Positions 7,064 to 14,173 are shown, numbered from the stretch's first letter. The stretch is DNA of 15,371 nt from JACGMN01 sp964522635 (GCA_964522635.1 CAZFWT010000048.1:1-15371), one strand, 5' to 3'. Program-made: numbers and translations. Notes: generated from the sequence alone by a model not told the origin.

Positions 7064-7738
7064 TCACCGCGCGGTGAAGAGGCAGGGATTATCAGTCGCG
7101 ATGCCCGCGACACCAAGTGCCTCTGCACGCTCAAAGTCTTCTCGCGTGTTGATTACCCAGGCATAGATCTCAATGCCATGCCTCGCCGCCGCATCCACAT
7201 AGTCCCGGGTGAGGCGTGGATACCGTTGGAAGATGATCTCAGCTCGGGCATCCAGCGCCACCTGCACCGGATAAACCGGCAGCGAAGAGAGAATGATCCC
7301 CGTTTTCACTCGCGGTGCATGCGCTTTCACGGTGAGGAGCGCGGGATGGAAGAACGAGGCGATAATAACGCTCTGAGCCATACCTCCTGAAACCACGTCA
7401 TGCACAACGGCCTCCTCGATACCCAGCTCTTTTAACTCGATCACCAGTCCGATACCCAGGTGATGGACGAAAGAAAGGACTTCGGATAACCGTGGGATAT
7501 GCTCACCCCTGCCCGCGTCCAGTCTCTGGAGCTGCTGAAGTGTCTGCGCCGCAACCAGGCCAGAGCCGTTGGTCGTTCGCTCCACTGTCGCATCGTGAAT
7601 AACCACGAGCTCGTGATCTTTGCTCTGTCTGAGATCGATCTCCACCAGATCGGCACCGCATTCGGCCGCCCTTTTGATCGCCCGGAGCGTGTTCTCCGGC
7701 TCTTCGGTACGTGCGCCACGATGCGCTACGATTCTCAT
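7064..7738 (-). CDS. Glycerophosphodiester phosphodiesterase (GDPD/UgpQ-like)
   Basis: The 224-residue TIM-barrel enzyme hydrolyses glycerophosphodiesters to an alcohol plus glycerol phosphate. The two catalytic histidines are H6 (AHRG, 5-8) and H48 (VIHD, 46-49). Metal ligands are E33 and D35 (VEIDL) and E101 (IELKE). The EEPENTLRA segment (12-20) and the final IATDNP are family hallmarks. There is no signal peptide, so it should be cytoplasmic and act on released head groups. The start at ATG 7738 puts AHRG at the usual position. The frame stays open upstream to 7885, but that would extend through the promoter and 5' end of the PAC2 gene. The final codons and stop lie in the palindrome TCACCGCGCGGTGA (7064-7077). 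Archaeal lipids are built on glycerol-1-phosphate, so the true substrate is open. Confidence 0.93.
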   Translation of the reverse strand: MRIVAHRGARTEEPENTLRAIKRAAECGADLVEIDLRQSKDHELVVIHDATVERTTNGSGLVAAQTLQQLQRLDAGRGEHIPRLSEVLSFVHHLGIGLVIELKELGIEEAVVHDVVSGGMAQSVIIASFFHPALLTVKAHAPRVKTGIILSSLPVYPVQVALDARAEIIFQRYPRLTRDYVDAAARHGIEIYAWVINTREDFERAEALGVAGIATDNPCLFTAR

Positions 7739-7746
7739 CCCCGTGC

Positions 7747-7756
7747 TTTTAAAAAA
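7747..7756 (+). promoter_or_regulatory. TATA box of the PAC2-Elp3 operon
   Basis: CTTTTAAAAAAG surrounds this box, whose centre lies about 25 nt before the ATG at 7776, giving a predicted leaderless transcript. No Shine-Dalgarno site precedes that ATG. The block is nearly symmetric but is only about 13 nt from the divergent GDPD start, too close to serve that gene in the usual way. Confidence 0.55.
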
Positions 7757-7775
7757 GAAACGTCCTACATTAACT

Positions 7776-8612
7776 ATGGGCATAACGCGAAAGGCATGGG
7801 TAACGTACCGCGATACGCTTACTACGATAAAGCTAACGAACCCGATAGCGATCGTGGGGGCGCCAGGACTGCGATCCGTGGGCAAAATCGCGGTCGATAC
7901 GTTGATCGAGCAATTACAGCCGCGGTTATACGCTGAAATCTACTCCTATGGGTTTCCGTGTATTTATTATGGGCCTTCATATCTCGGCGCGCCCAGTCAC
8001 GCGGGTGCGCTCACCACGAAAGATCAGCTCACTGAGCTGCCGAGCGTTAAGGTATATATCGTAGAACCGAAAAGCGGATCGGGCACGGCAGACAAGGAGT
8101 TCGTGCTCATCAGCGGTTATCAAGCGTATGATCCGCTCAACCAGCATCTGGTCGTTGACCGGGTTACAGATATTCTGAAGGAGCTAGGTGTAAAGCGGGT
8201 GTTTTCGCTCGGTGCGCAGGTGATCGAGTCGGGCATGACCTGTTGCGCAACGGATACGAACGTACTCGATGAGATGGCCCGGTATGGCATCACGCAGACG
8301 CACGTCAATATGTTTATCGGCTTCTCCGGTCTCGTCGCGGCATTCGGGATGATGAAGGGGATTGAGGGCGTGTGCCTGTTTTCGAGCACAACGCAGAACA
8401 CCGAGGATCCTGAATATCCCGATCTTGACGCGGCACAGGAATTGGTGGTGCGCGTCGCTGAGATACTTGGTTTTCAGATCGATACGGCGGATTTCGAGCG
8501 GCGAAGACGGCACGAACCGGTGTTTCACGAGGAGCAGGAGCCAGAAGAGATCGAAGAGGCCAGGGCGCGAGAGCGCAAACCCTATACCGAAGACCTGGAC
8601 GGGTACGCGTGA
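7776..8612 (+). CDS. PAC2-family (proteasome assembly chaperone-like) protein
   Basis: The 278-residue protein belongs to the PAC2 family (COG2047, PF09754). The N-terminal block PIAIVGAPGLRSVGKIA is the typical PAC2 glycine-rich loop, and the core ends at about residue 235 (LGFQID). The last 40 residues are highly charged (RRRRHEP, EEQEPEEIEEARARERK). Archaeal PAC2 relatives such as PbaB have been studied as proteasome-assembly chaperone-like proteins, but many members have no proven role. No proteasome gene is in the window. The frame is open back to 7620, but ATG 7776 is 25 nt after a good TATA box and starts the conserved region; the extension would be antisense to GDPD. Elp3 begins 16 bp after the stop, so the two are probably one operon. 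Confidence 0.85.
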   Translation: MGITRKAWVTYRDTLTTIKLTNPIAIVGAPGLRSVGKIAVDTLIEQLQPRLYAEIYSYGFPCIYYGPSYLGAPSHAGALTTKDQLTELPSVKVYIVEPKSGSGTADKEFVLISGYQAYDPLNQHLVVDRVTDILKELGVKRVFSLGAQVIESGMTCCATDTNVLDEMARYGITQTHVNMFIGFSGLVAAFGMMKGIEGVCLFSSTTQNTEDPEYPDLDAAQELVVRVAEILGFQIDTADFERRRRHEPVFHEEQEPEEIEEARARERKPYTEDLDGYA

Positions 8613-8628
8613 TTAGCGAGAGGAGCGG

Positions 8629-10212
8629 ATGGCAACGAAGACAAAAGCGACTGCAGACGCGCAGGTAAACGCCTATGAACTCGCCTGCCGGGAGATTGCA
8701 GAGCTGATGGCTGCGCAGGGGCTCCAGGAGGCGGAGAGTATAAACCGACTCAAGAAGGAGATCAGCGGTAAATACCGCTTAGCCAGCCTCCCACGGCACT
8801 CCGATGTGTTGAAAGTGAGTGGTGAGGACGTGAGAGCGCATCTGAAGCGTAAGAAGATGCGAACCGCCTCAGGCGTGGTTCCCGTGGCCGTAATGACCTC
8901 GCCCTATGCCTGTCCGCATGGGAAGTGCCTCATGTGCCCGGGTGGGCCGACTTCGGAGTTCGAGTCACCGCAGAGTTATGTGGGCCAAGAGCCCGCAGCC
9001 TGCCGCGCGGCGCAGCACGGGTTCGACCCCTATGAGCAGGTACGAGCACGGCTCCATCAAGTCGAGGAGATCGGGCACGACTTCGAGAAGGTTGAGCTGA
9101 TCCTGATGGGCGGGACGCTCACCGCACGGCCCGAAGCATACCAGCAGTGGTTTGTAACCCGGTGTCTGGCGGCCATGGATGCGTTTAGTGCAGAACGGGG
9201 CAGAGCAATCCGAAACACAGGTATAACGTTCGAGACGAGGCCCGATTATGCAACGGCACGCGAGATAGATCGCATGCTCGCGCTGGGCGCGACGAAGGTC
9301 GAGCTGGGCGTGCAGCAGGTCTCAAATGCGATTTTAGAGCGGATTCAGCGCGGCCACACGGTTGAAGATTCGATCGCCGCGAACCGCTGTGCACGGGATA
9401 GCGCCCTGAAGGTCGGCTTTCACGTGATGCTCGGCCTGCCCGGCACGACGGTTGAAGAGGATAAGGCGATGTTCGCGCGGCTCTTCTCCGATCCCGAATT
9501 CAAGCCTGATTATCTCAAGATTTACCCCACGCTCGTGGTTCGAGGGACACAGTTATACGAGCAGTGGCGCAGAGGCGACTATGTGCCGTTCCGTGAACCC
9601 GAAGCCGTTGAGATCATCGCCTCTGCGAAACGGATCATTCCGACGTGGGTGCGGATACAGCGAATTCAGCGTGATATTCCCGCGCAGTTCATCGAGGCGG
9701 GCGTAAAGAAGAGCAATCTGCGACAACTGGTACAAGAGCGATTGCGAGAGGAGGGCTACCAGTGTCGATGCATTCGATGCAGAGAGGCGGGGCTTGCTCG
9801 CCTGGCGGGTCGTATCGCTACCGAGCAGAATATCGCCATGGTAATGGAGCGGTACGACGCATGCAGGGGTATGGAGCACTTCATCTCGTACGAGGATGTT
9901 GAGAACGACATTTTAATCGCGCTTTTACGGTTACGATTCCCGTCCGAACCGCATCGACCGGAGTTGAAGGATGCTGCTCTCGTGCGAGAACTCCACGTGT
10001 ACAGTGAATTGGTGGGTTTGGGAAAACGGAAGGCCGGGAGCTGGCAGCATCGCGGGTACGGCGCTCGCTTGTTACGAAAAGCAGAAGAGCTTGCGGTTGA
10101 CACGGGGTACAGGAAGATAGCCGTGATGAGCGGGATCGGTGTGCGAGAATATTATGAGCGGTTCGGATACGAACGCGAGGGGCCGTTTATGCTGAAAAGC
10201 CTCGTCTTCTGA
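8629..10212 (+). CDS. elp3: Elp3: tRNA wobble-uridine carboxymethylation radical SAM/acetyltransferase
   Basis: The 527-residue protein has the two-domain Elp3 architecture. The radical SAM domain carries the [4Fe-4S] motif CPHGKCLMC (C95, C100, C103; CX4CX2C as in prokaryotic Elp3), followed by PGGPTSEFESPQSYVGQEPA. The C-terminal GNAT domain has the acetyl-CoA loop HRGYGARL and the family signature SGIGVREYYERFGYEREGPFM. A CRCIRCRE segment (roughly residues 379-386) lies between the domains. Elp3 uses acetyl-CoA and SAM chemistry to form cm5U at position 34 of tRNAs, and archaeal Elp3 works alone without Elp1/2/4-6. The ATG at 8629 is preceded by GAGAGGAG (8618-8625). It is the second gene of the PAC2 operon. 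Confidence 0.96.
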   Translation: MATKTKATADAQVNAYELACREIAELMAAQGLQEAESINRLKKEISGKYRLASLPRHSDVLKVSGEDVRAHLKRKKMRTASGVVPVAVMTSPYACPHGKCLMCPGGPTSEFESPQSYVGQEPAACRAAQHGFDPYEQVRARLHQVEEIGHDFEKVELILMGGTLTARPEAYQQWFVTRCLAAMDAFSAERGRAIRNTGITFETRPDYATAREIDRMLALGATKVELGVQQVSNAILERIQRGHTVEDSIAANRCARDSALKVGFHVMLGLPGTTVEEDKAMFARLFSDPEFKPDYLKIYPTLVVRGTQLYEQWRRGDYVPFREPEAVEIIASAKRIIPTWVRIQRIQRDIPAQFIEAGVKKSNLRQLVQERLREEGYQCRCIRCREAGLARLAGRIATEQNIAMVMERYDACRGMEHFISYEDVENDILIALLRLRFPSEPHRPELKDAALVRELHVYSELVGLGKRKAGSWQHRGYGARLLRKAEELAVDTGYRKIAVMSGIGVREYYERFGYEREGPFMLKSLVF

Positions 10213-10228
10213 TACGTTCGGCTGGTAG

Positions 10229-10256
10229 CTATCTATCTCATTCTTTAATTAGGTAG
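10229..10256 (+). terminator. Possible stem-loop/T-rich end signal after elp3
   Basis: CTATCTA (10229-10235) can pair with TAGGTAG (10250-10256), seven pairs with one G·U, enclosing a T-rich loop with TTCTTT (10241-10246). It lies 17 bp after the elp3 stop. Archaeal termination depends mainly on T-rich stretches, so the loop rather than the stem may matter. The signal is weak. Confidence 0.3.
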
Positions 10257-10319
10257 GGGACAGTATGCCACTGCAGGATTAGTTAGAACGAACGAGACAC
10301 CATGAGCATAAACAGTTAC

Positions 10320-10339
10320 TTTACGTAAAACCTATTTAA
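10320..10339 (+). promoter_or_regulatory. Palindrome TTTACGTAAA and TATA box of the TctA-like gene
   Basis: A perfect 10-bp palindrome, TTTACGTAAA (10320-10329), sits directly before a TATA-like TATTTAA (10333-10339). A start site about 26 nt after the box falls near 10362, downstream of the GTG at 10346 and upstream of the ATG at 10376, which supports the ATG as the start. The palindrome overlaps the expected BRE position and could bind a small dimeric regulator; this is inference. Confidence 0.42.
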
Positions 10340-10375
10340 CCATCAGTGCGCGAAGTTCACCGCGCTACGCAAAAG

Positions 10376-11695
10376 ATGGACCCCGCTTTTCTGCTGCTCC
10401 TGCTCGTCGCATCTTCACTCATCGGCGTGCTACTCGGCACGATAACAGGGCTCGTGCCCGGCTTCCACCCTAATAACGTGGCCGTTATCCTGCTCTCACT
10501 CACGCCCGCGATCCTCGCGGAGCCGCGCTCCTTCTGTGCCGCGCTGCCCTTTGATACCGTACTGCTCCTGGTCGCAGCTATCATTCTCGCGGCCTCGGTC
10601 GCCCATACGTTTCTTAATTTCATCCCTGCAGCCTTCTTCGGCGCGCCCGAAGGTGAAACGGCACTCGCGTTACTGCCCGCGCATCGGCTCTTGCTGGAAG
10701 GCCGCGCGTACGAAGCCACCGTCCTCTCAGCAATGGGCAGTTTCGGCGCAATCATCTTCTCCTTCCTCTTTATCATCCCCTTTTTTATCCTCTTCTCCTC
10801 ACTCCATTTCTACGAGCTCATCCAGAGCCTGATGCTCTATCTGCTCATCGGGATCTCCACGCTACTCATTCTCACCGAGAGCTTCAGCGAACGGATGGAA
10901 GCATACAAGGCCATCCTCCTCTCTGCCTTCGTCTTTCTGCTCGCCGGGATATTTGGATACGTCATCCTGGACATGCCGGTGCACGCGCCATTCCTCTTCA
11001 GCTCCACGATGCTCTTCCCCGCACTTACCGGGCTCTTCGGGCTCTCCACCATCTTCTATTCGCTGCTCCACACGCCTGAGATCCCGGAGCAGGAAATCAA
11101 GGAGCCGGTGACCGAGAAAGCGGAGGTCATCAAATCCGTTCTCTCCGGCTCGATCTCTGGCTCGCTCGTCAGCTTCTTACCCGGAATCACGTCCGCCCAC
11201 GCCACCGTGATGGCGATGCTCGCACGGCGGAACCGCGAGCCAGATCAGGTGATCGTAACTCTGAGCGGGGTCAACACGGCCAACGTCGTTTTCTGTCTCG
11301 AGACGCTCTTCCTCATCTCGCGTGCACGCAGCGGCACCACGATCGCGCTCAGTCGTCTTCTGACCATCCAGCCATGGGAAGGTTCGTTCCCGCCGCCGGC
11401 ATTGCTCTACTTGCTCATCGTGGTGCTCGTTGCCGCACCCTGCTCCTTCTTCATCACGAAATATCTCGGCAAGCAATTCGCGCTGCGGTTCTCACATCTG
11501 CCGTACCGTGCGCTGCTGATCGTGATCGCGCTCTTCCTCGTCGCGCTCGTTCTCCTCTTCACCGGCCTTCTGGGGCTGCTCGTGCTCCTCGTTGGCACCT
11601 GCATCGGGCTCATTCCGATCTGTTTCGGTGTGAAACGGAGCAACGCCATGGGCGTCCTACTAGTTCCGATACTGGTAATTCTGTGGCACATGTAG
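10376..11695 (+). CDS. TctA-like (COG1784) membrane permease
   Basis: The 439-residue, highly hydrophobic protein is of the archaeal TctA-like/DUF112 type, with about ten or more membrane segments. Two family motifs stand out: GTITGLVPGFHPNNVA near the N terminus and the inverted-repeat counterpart SGSLVSFLPGITSAHATV around residues 260-277. A third conserved patch, FFGAPEGETALALLPAHRLL, follows the second membrane segment. In bacteria TctA is the large membrane subunit of tripartite tricarboxylate transporters together with TctB and the binding protein TctC. Neither partner is present here, as expected for the stand-alone archaeal form, so the substrate and energy source are unknown. I prefer ATG 10376 to GTG 10346, because the latter lies upstream of the predicted transcription start. 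It ends 38 bp before the GAPDH gene, which has its own promoter. Confidence 0.85.
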   Translation: MDPAFLLLLLVASSLIGVLLGTITGLVPGFHPNNVAVILLSLTPAILAEPRSFCAALPFDTVLLLVAAIILAASVAHTFLNFIPAAFFGAPEGETALALLPAHRLLLEGRAYEATVLSAMGSFGAIIFSFLFIIPFFILFSSLHFYELIQSLMLYLLIGISTLLILTESFSERMEAYKAILLSAFVFLLAGIFGYVILDMPVHAPFLFSSTMLFPALTGLFGLSTIFYSLLHTPEIPEQEIKEPVTEKAEVIKSVLSGSISGSLVSFLPGITSAHATVMAMLARRNREPDQVIVTLSGVNTANVVFCLETLFLISRARSGTTIALSRLLTIQPWEGSFPPPALLYLLIVVLVAAPCSFFITKYLGKQFALRFSHLPYRALLIVIALFLVALVLLFTGLLGLLVLLVGTCIGLIPICFGVKRSNAMGVLLVPILVILWHM

Positions 11696-11702
11696 AGTAA
11701 AC

Positions 11703-11710
11703 TTTATATA
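11703..11710 (+). promoter_or_regulatory. TATA box of the GAPDH gene (leaderless)
   Basis: TTTATATA is a near-consensus archaeal TATA box only 7 bp after the stop of the permease gene. Its centre is about 26 nt from the ATG at 11733, so the mRNA should start at or next to the start codon. A GGAG at 11714-11717 is 15 nt from the ATG, too far for a usual Shine-Dalgarno site. Confidence 0.7.
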
Positions 11711-11732
11711 GAAGGAGCGCATATCCCCCTTC

Positions 11733-12755
11733 ATGATAACGGTAGCGATAAATGGATGGGGGAGAATCGGTCGAATTCTCTTTCGTGCAGCGCTGCAGAA
11801 CGGCTCGGGGTTCGAGATCGTCGCGATCAATAGCCGAGGGGCGGAGGCTTCCTGGGTGGCCCACCTCCTGAAGTACGATTCCGTGCACGGCATATTTGAT
11901 AAAACCGTAGAGGCGAACACGAAGAAGAACGCGCTCGTAGTGAACGGTAAAGAGATACCGATCTTTGCGGAGACAGCCCTTGAGAAGCTGCCCTGGGCTG
12001 ATTTAGCGGTGGATTTGGTGGTAGAATCAACCGGCGCGTTCAGAGACAGGAAGAACGCGTCAAAGCATCTGACCGCGGGGAGCAAGAAGGTGCTCATCAC
12101 CGCGCCGGGGAAGGAGCCTGACGTTACTATCGTTCCGGGTGTCAACGACGAGATGTACGACCATGCGGCGCACAAGATCATCTCGCTCGCCTCCTGCACC
12201 ACCAACTGCCTTGCGCCAGTCGCAAAGATACTGAATGACGAGTTCGGGATCGTTAAAGGTTTTATGACTACCGTGCATGCGTATACCAACGATCAGAAGA
12301 TCCTCGACGGCAGGCACGATGATCTGAGACGTGCGCGGGCCGCGGCAATGTCCATCATACCAACCACGACCGGCGCGGCGAAAGCATTGGGTGTCGTTCT
12401 GCCTGCGTTGGAGGGCAAGCTGGATGGCTTTGCCTTAAGAGTCCCCACCTTCAACGTCTCGATCGTGGATCTCGTGACCGTGCTGGAGCGGGATAACACG
12501 GCCGAAGAGGTCAATAGCGCGTTCGAGGCAGCGGCGAAGAGCTCGCTCAAGGGTAAACTCGCCGTTTCACATGAACCGCTGGTGTCCATCGATTATATCG
12601 GCAATAGCTATTCCTCCATCGTCGATGCTGAGTATACCAACGTGATCGGGGGCAGAGGCAACCTGGTGAAAGTGCTGTCCTGGTATGACAACGAATGGGG
12701 CTATTCATGCCGCTGTGTTGACATGATGAATCGCATTGCGGAATTAGGTCTGTGA
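11733..12755 (+). CDS. gap: Class I (bacterial-type) glyceraldehyde-3-phosphate dehydrogenase, probably NADP-using
   Basis: The 340-residue enzyme interconverts glyceraldehyde-3-phosphate and 1,3-bisphosphoglycerate. It has the class I pattern: NGWGRIGR (7-14), SCTTNCLAP with catalytic C155, TVHAYTNDQ with H182, IIPTTTGAAKA and WYDNEWGYS. Most archaea use the unrelated-looking class II enzyme, so this gene was probably acquired from bacteria at some point. At the NAD-selecting positions of the Geobacillus enzyme, Asp32 is replaced by Ser34 (followed by Arg35), Leu187 by Gly193 and Pro188 by Arg194. Loss of the Asp plus two added arginines suggests that the 2'-phosphate of NADP is accepted. 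Its TATA box at 11703-11710 predicts a leaderless transcript. The archaeal-type PGK follows 41 bp downstream and is probably co-transcribed. Confidence 0.96.
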   Translation: MITVAINGWGRIGRILFRAALQNGSGFEIVAINSRGAEASWVAHLLKYDSVHGIFDKTVEANTKKNALVVNGKEIPIFAETALEKLPWADLAVDLVVESTGAFRDRKNASKHLTAGSKKVLITAPGKEPDVTIVPGVNDEMYDHAAHKIISLASCTTNCLAPVAKILNDEFGIVKGFMTTVHAYTNDQKILDGRHDDLRRARAAAMSIIPTTTGAAKALGVVLPALEGKLDGFALRVPTFNVSIVDLVTVLERDNTAEEVNSAFEAAAKSSLKGKLAVSHEPLVSIDYIGNSYSSIVDAEYTNVIGGRGNLVKVLSWYDNEWGYSCRCVDMMNRIAELGL

Positions 12756-12796
12756 CGTGTGCTGCTGGGTTGAAGGCTTGAAGTGAAGAGTAGGCA

Positions 12797-14008
12797 ATGA
12801 ATCTGAGAGATGTGTTAGCGGATTTTCTTACGCTGGATGACTTCGACGTTGCGGGGAAGACCGTGCTCTTCAGAGCGGATTTGAACTCGGTCGTCATCGA
12901 TGGCAAGGTGCAGATGAAGGAGCGAATTGTGGAGAATGGTGAGACGATCCGTGAGCTTGCGGAGAATGGTGCAAAGGTGGTGATTCTCGCGCACCAGGGT
13001 CGCGCGGGCGGTAAGGAGTTCCTCACCCTGGAGCAGCATGCGCACCTACTTAATGAGATCGTAAACCTGAAGTACGTCGATGACATTATCGGACCGGCAG
13101 CACGCCGTGCGATCCGCGAGCTTGAGAATGGAGAGGTGCTGCTCCTGGACAATGTGCGACTGCTCGCCGAGGAGACGCTTGATAAGACGCCCGCGGAACA
13201 TGCACAATCGATCTTCGTCCAGCGACTCGCACCGCTCGCAGATCTGTACATCAATGATGCCTTCTCGGTCGCGCACCGGGCGCACGCGTCGGTGGTCGGT
13301 TTTCCCACGCTCATGGAGGCCTGTTTGGGACGGCTCATGGAGAGCGAGCTGAGCGCGCTGGAACGCGCGGTTAACCACATCGAACGTCCAAGTGTGTACG
13401 TGCTCGGTGGCGTGAAACCCGAGGAGGTCTTTGATATCATCGAGTTCGCGCTCGATTCCGGTAAGGTCGATTATATCCTCACGACAGGCGGTATCGGCAA
13501 TCTCTTCATGGTGGCGAACGGGATGATCCCGATGAAGGTGGATAAGAATCTCCTGGAGAGCGTAACAAGGGCAAAGGAGATACAGGAACGGGCGGGCAGG
13601 AAGATAAAATACCCCTGGGATCTCGCCATCGAGCAGAACGGTAAGCGCGAGGAGATTCCGGTTGATCAGGTCAGATCAAATATGCCAATCTACGATATCG
13701 GCCATGAAACGATGGAGAAATACGCGGAGATCATCAAGAACGCGCGCACGGTGGTCATGAAGGGCCCCGCGGGATATTACGAGAAGGAGGGCTTTGGAGA
13801 GGGCACACGCGCGATCTTCGAGGCGATTGCCGACTCGCCAGCCTTCACGCTCCTCGGCGGTGGTCACACCTCCGCAGCGATCAGCGAGGTGGGCTTCGAT
13901 CGGAGCAGGATGAAGCACGCGCACGTGAGTCTGGCTGGCGGTGCGTTCCTGCGCTATCTCCTCGGGAAACCGTTGCCGGGGATCGAGGTGCTCAGAAAGA
14001 AGAAGTGA
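12797..14008 (+). CDS. pgk: Phosphoglycerate kinase, archaeal type
   Basis: The 403-residue enzyme transfers phosphate between 1,3-bisphosphoglycerate and ADP (or runs in reverse in gluconeogenesis). Substrate-binding motifs in the N domain are FRADLNS (25-31), LAHQGR (64-69) and DNVRLLAEE. The C domain has GGVKPEEVFD, the hinge and MKGPAGYYE, and the nucleotide loop GGGHTSAA (354-361). GGGH, where bacteria usually have GGGD, marks the archaeal branch. Length is normal. The ATG at 12797 has no strong Shine-Dalgarno site (AGTAGG lies just upstream). It directly follows the class I GAPDH, so consecutive steps of the pathway are encoded together although the two proteins appear to have different ancestry. 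A 13-bp hairpin follows the stop. Confidence 0.95.
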   Translation: MNLRDVLADFLTLDDFDVAGKTVLFRADLNSVVIDGKVQMKERIVENGETIRELAENGAKVVILAHQGRAGGKEFLTLEQHAHLLNEIVNLKYVDDIIGPAARRAIRELENGEVLLLDNVRLLAEETLDKTPAEHAQSIFVQRLAPLADLYINDAFSVAHRAHASVVGFPTLMEACLGRLMESELSALERAVNHIERPSVYVLGGVKPEEVFDIIEFALDSGKVDYILTTGGIGNLFMVANGMIPMKVDKNLLESVTRAKEIQERAGRKIKYPWDLAIEQNGKREEIPVDQVRSNMPIYDIGHETMEKYAEIIKNARTVVMKGPAGYYEKEGFGEGTRAIFEAIADSPAFTLLGGGHTSAAISEVGFDRSRMKHAHVSLAGGAFLRYLLGKPLPGIEVLRKKK

Positions 14009-14014
14009 AGGAAG

Positions 14015-14050
14015 TAACTAACTTATTCTTCTGCTTCAATGAGTTAGTTA
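14015..14050 (+). terminator. 13-bp stem-loop between pgk and tRNA-Arg
   Basis: Positions 14015-14027 (TAACTAACTTATT) pair with 14038-14050 (AATGAGTTAGTTA) over 13 pairs with a single G·U, around a 10-nt pyrimidine-rich loop. It starts 6 bp after the pgk stop and ends 14 bp before the tRNA. No T-run follows the stem. It may protect or end the gap-pgk mRNA, or help tRNA 5' processing. The structure is clear but the role is inferred. Confidence 0.5.
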
Positions 14051-14064
14051 GTAGAGAGTGACGA

Positions 14065-14136
14065 GGGGTCGTAGGGTAGAGGATATCCTGTCAGGTTCCG
14101 GACCTGACGACCTGGGTTCGAATCCCAGCGACTCCG
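14065..14136 (+). tRNA. tRNA-Arg (anticodon CCG)
   Basis: The 72-nt cloverleaf has acceptor GGGGTCG (14065-14071) paired with CGACTCC (14129-14135) and discriminator G at 14136. The anticodon stem TCAGG/CCTGA encloses loop TTCCGGA with anticodon CCG at 14098-14100, which reads CGG. The T arm is CTGGG-TTCGAAT-CCCAG, and G15-C48 (14079 and 14111) can form the Levitt pair. A20 and C35, known arginine identity bases, are present. The D stem is weak (G10·U25 and U13·U22 beside two G-C pairs). CCA is not encoded and no intron is seen. Confidence 0.95.
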
Positions 14137-14143
14137 TCTCAAC

Positions 14144-14173
14144 CTTTCTCTCACAAAGAACGTGTGAGCAAAG
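14144..14173 (+). other. Imperfect stem-loop downstream of tRNA-Arg
   Basis: CTCACA (14150-14155) pairs with TGTGAG (14163-14168) around a 7-nt loop, and CTTT (14144-14147) can pair with AAAG (14170-14173) across a small internal loop. It begins 8 nt after the tRNA 3' end, and a CTTTT follows at 14187-14191. It may be a 3' trailer or a weak termination signal. Confidence 0.35.

Noticed and set aside
7620..7775. Upstream extension of the PAC2 gene to 7620
   Set aside because: The extra 52 residues are antisense to GDPD and lie upstream of a well-spaced TATA box.
7739..7885. Upstream extension of the GDPD gene to 7885
   Set aside because: It would add 49 unconserved residues before MRIVAHRG and overlap the promoter and first codons of the PAC2 gene.
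10346..10375. GTG start for the TctA-like gene
   Set aside because: It lies only about 10 nt from the TATA-box centre, upstream of the expected transcription start; ATG 10376 begins the hydrophobic region.
12547..13440. A 297-codon minus-strand open frame across the gap-pgk junction
   Set aside because: Its product is very rich in Ser and Arg, as expected from the complement of GC-rich coding DNA, and both sense genes are intact core enzymes.
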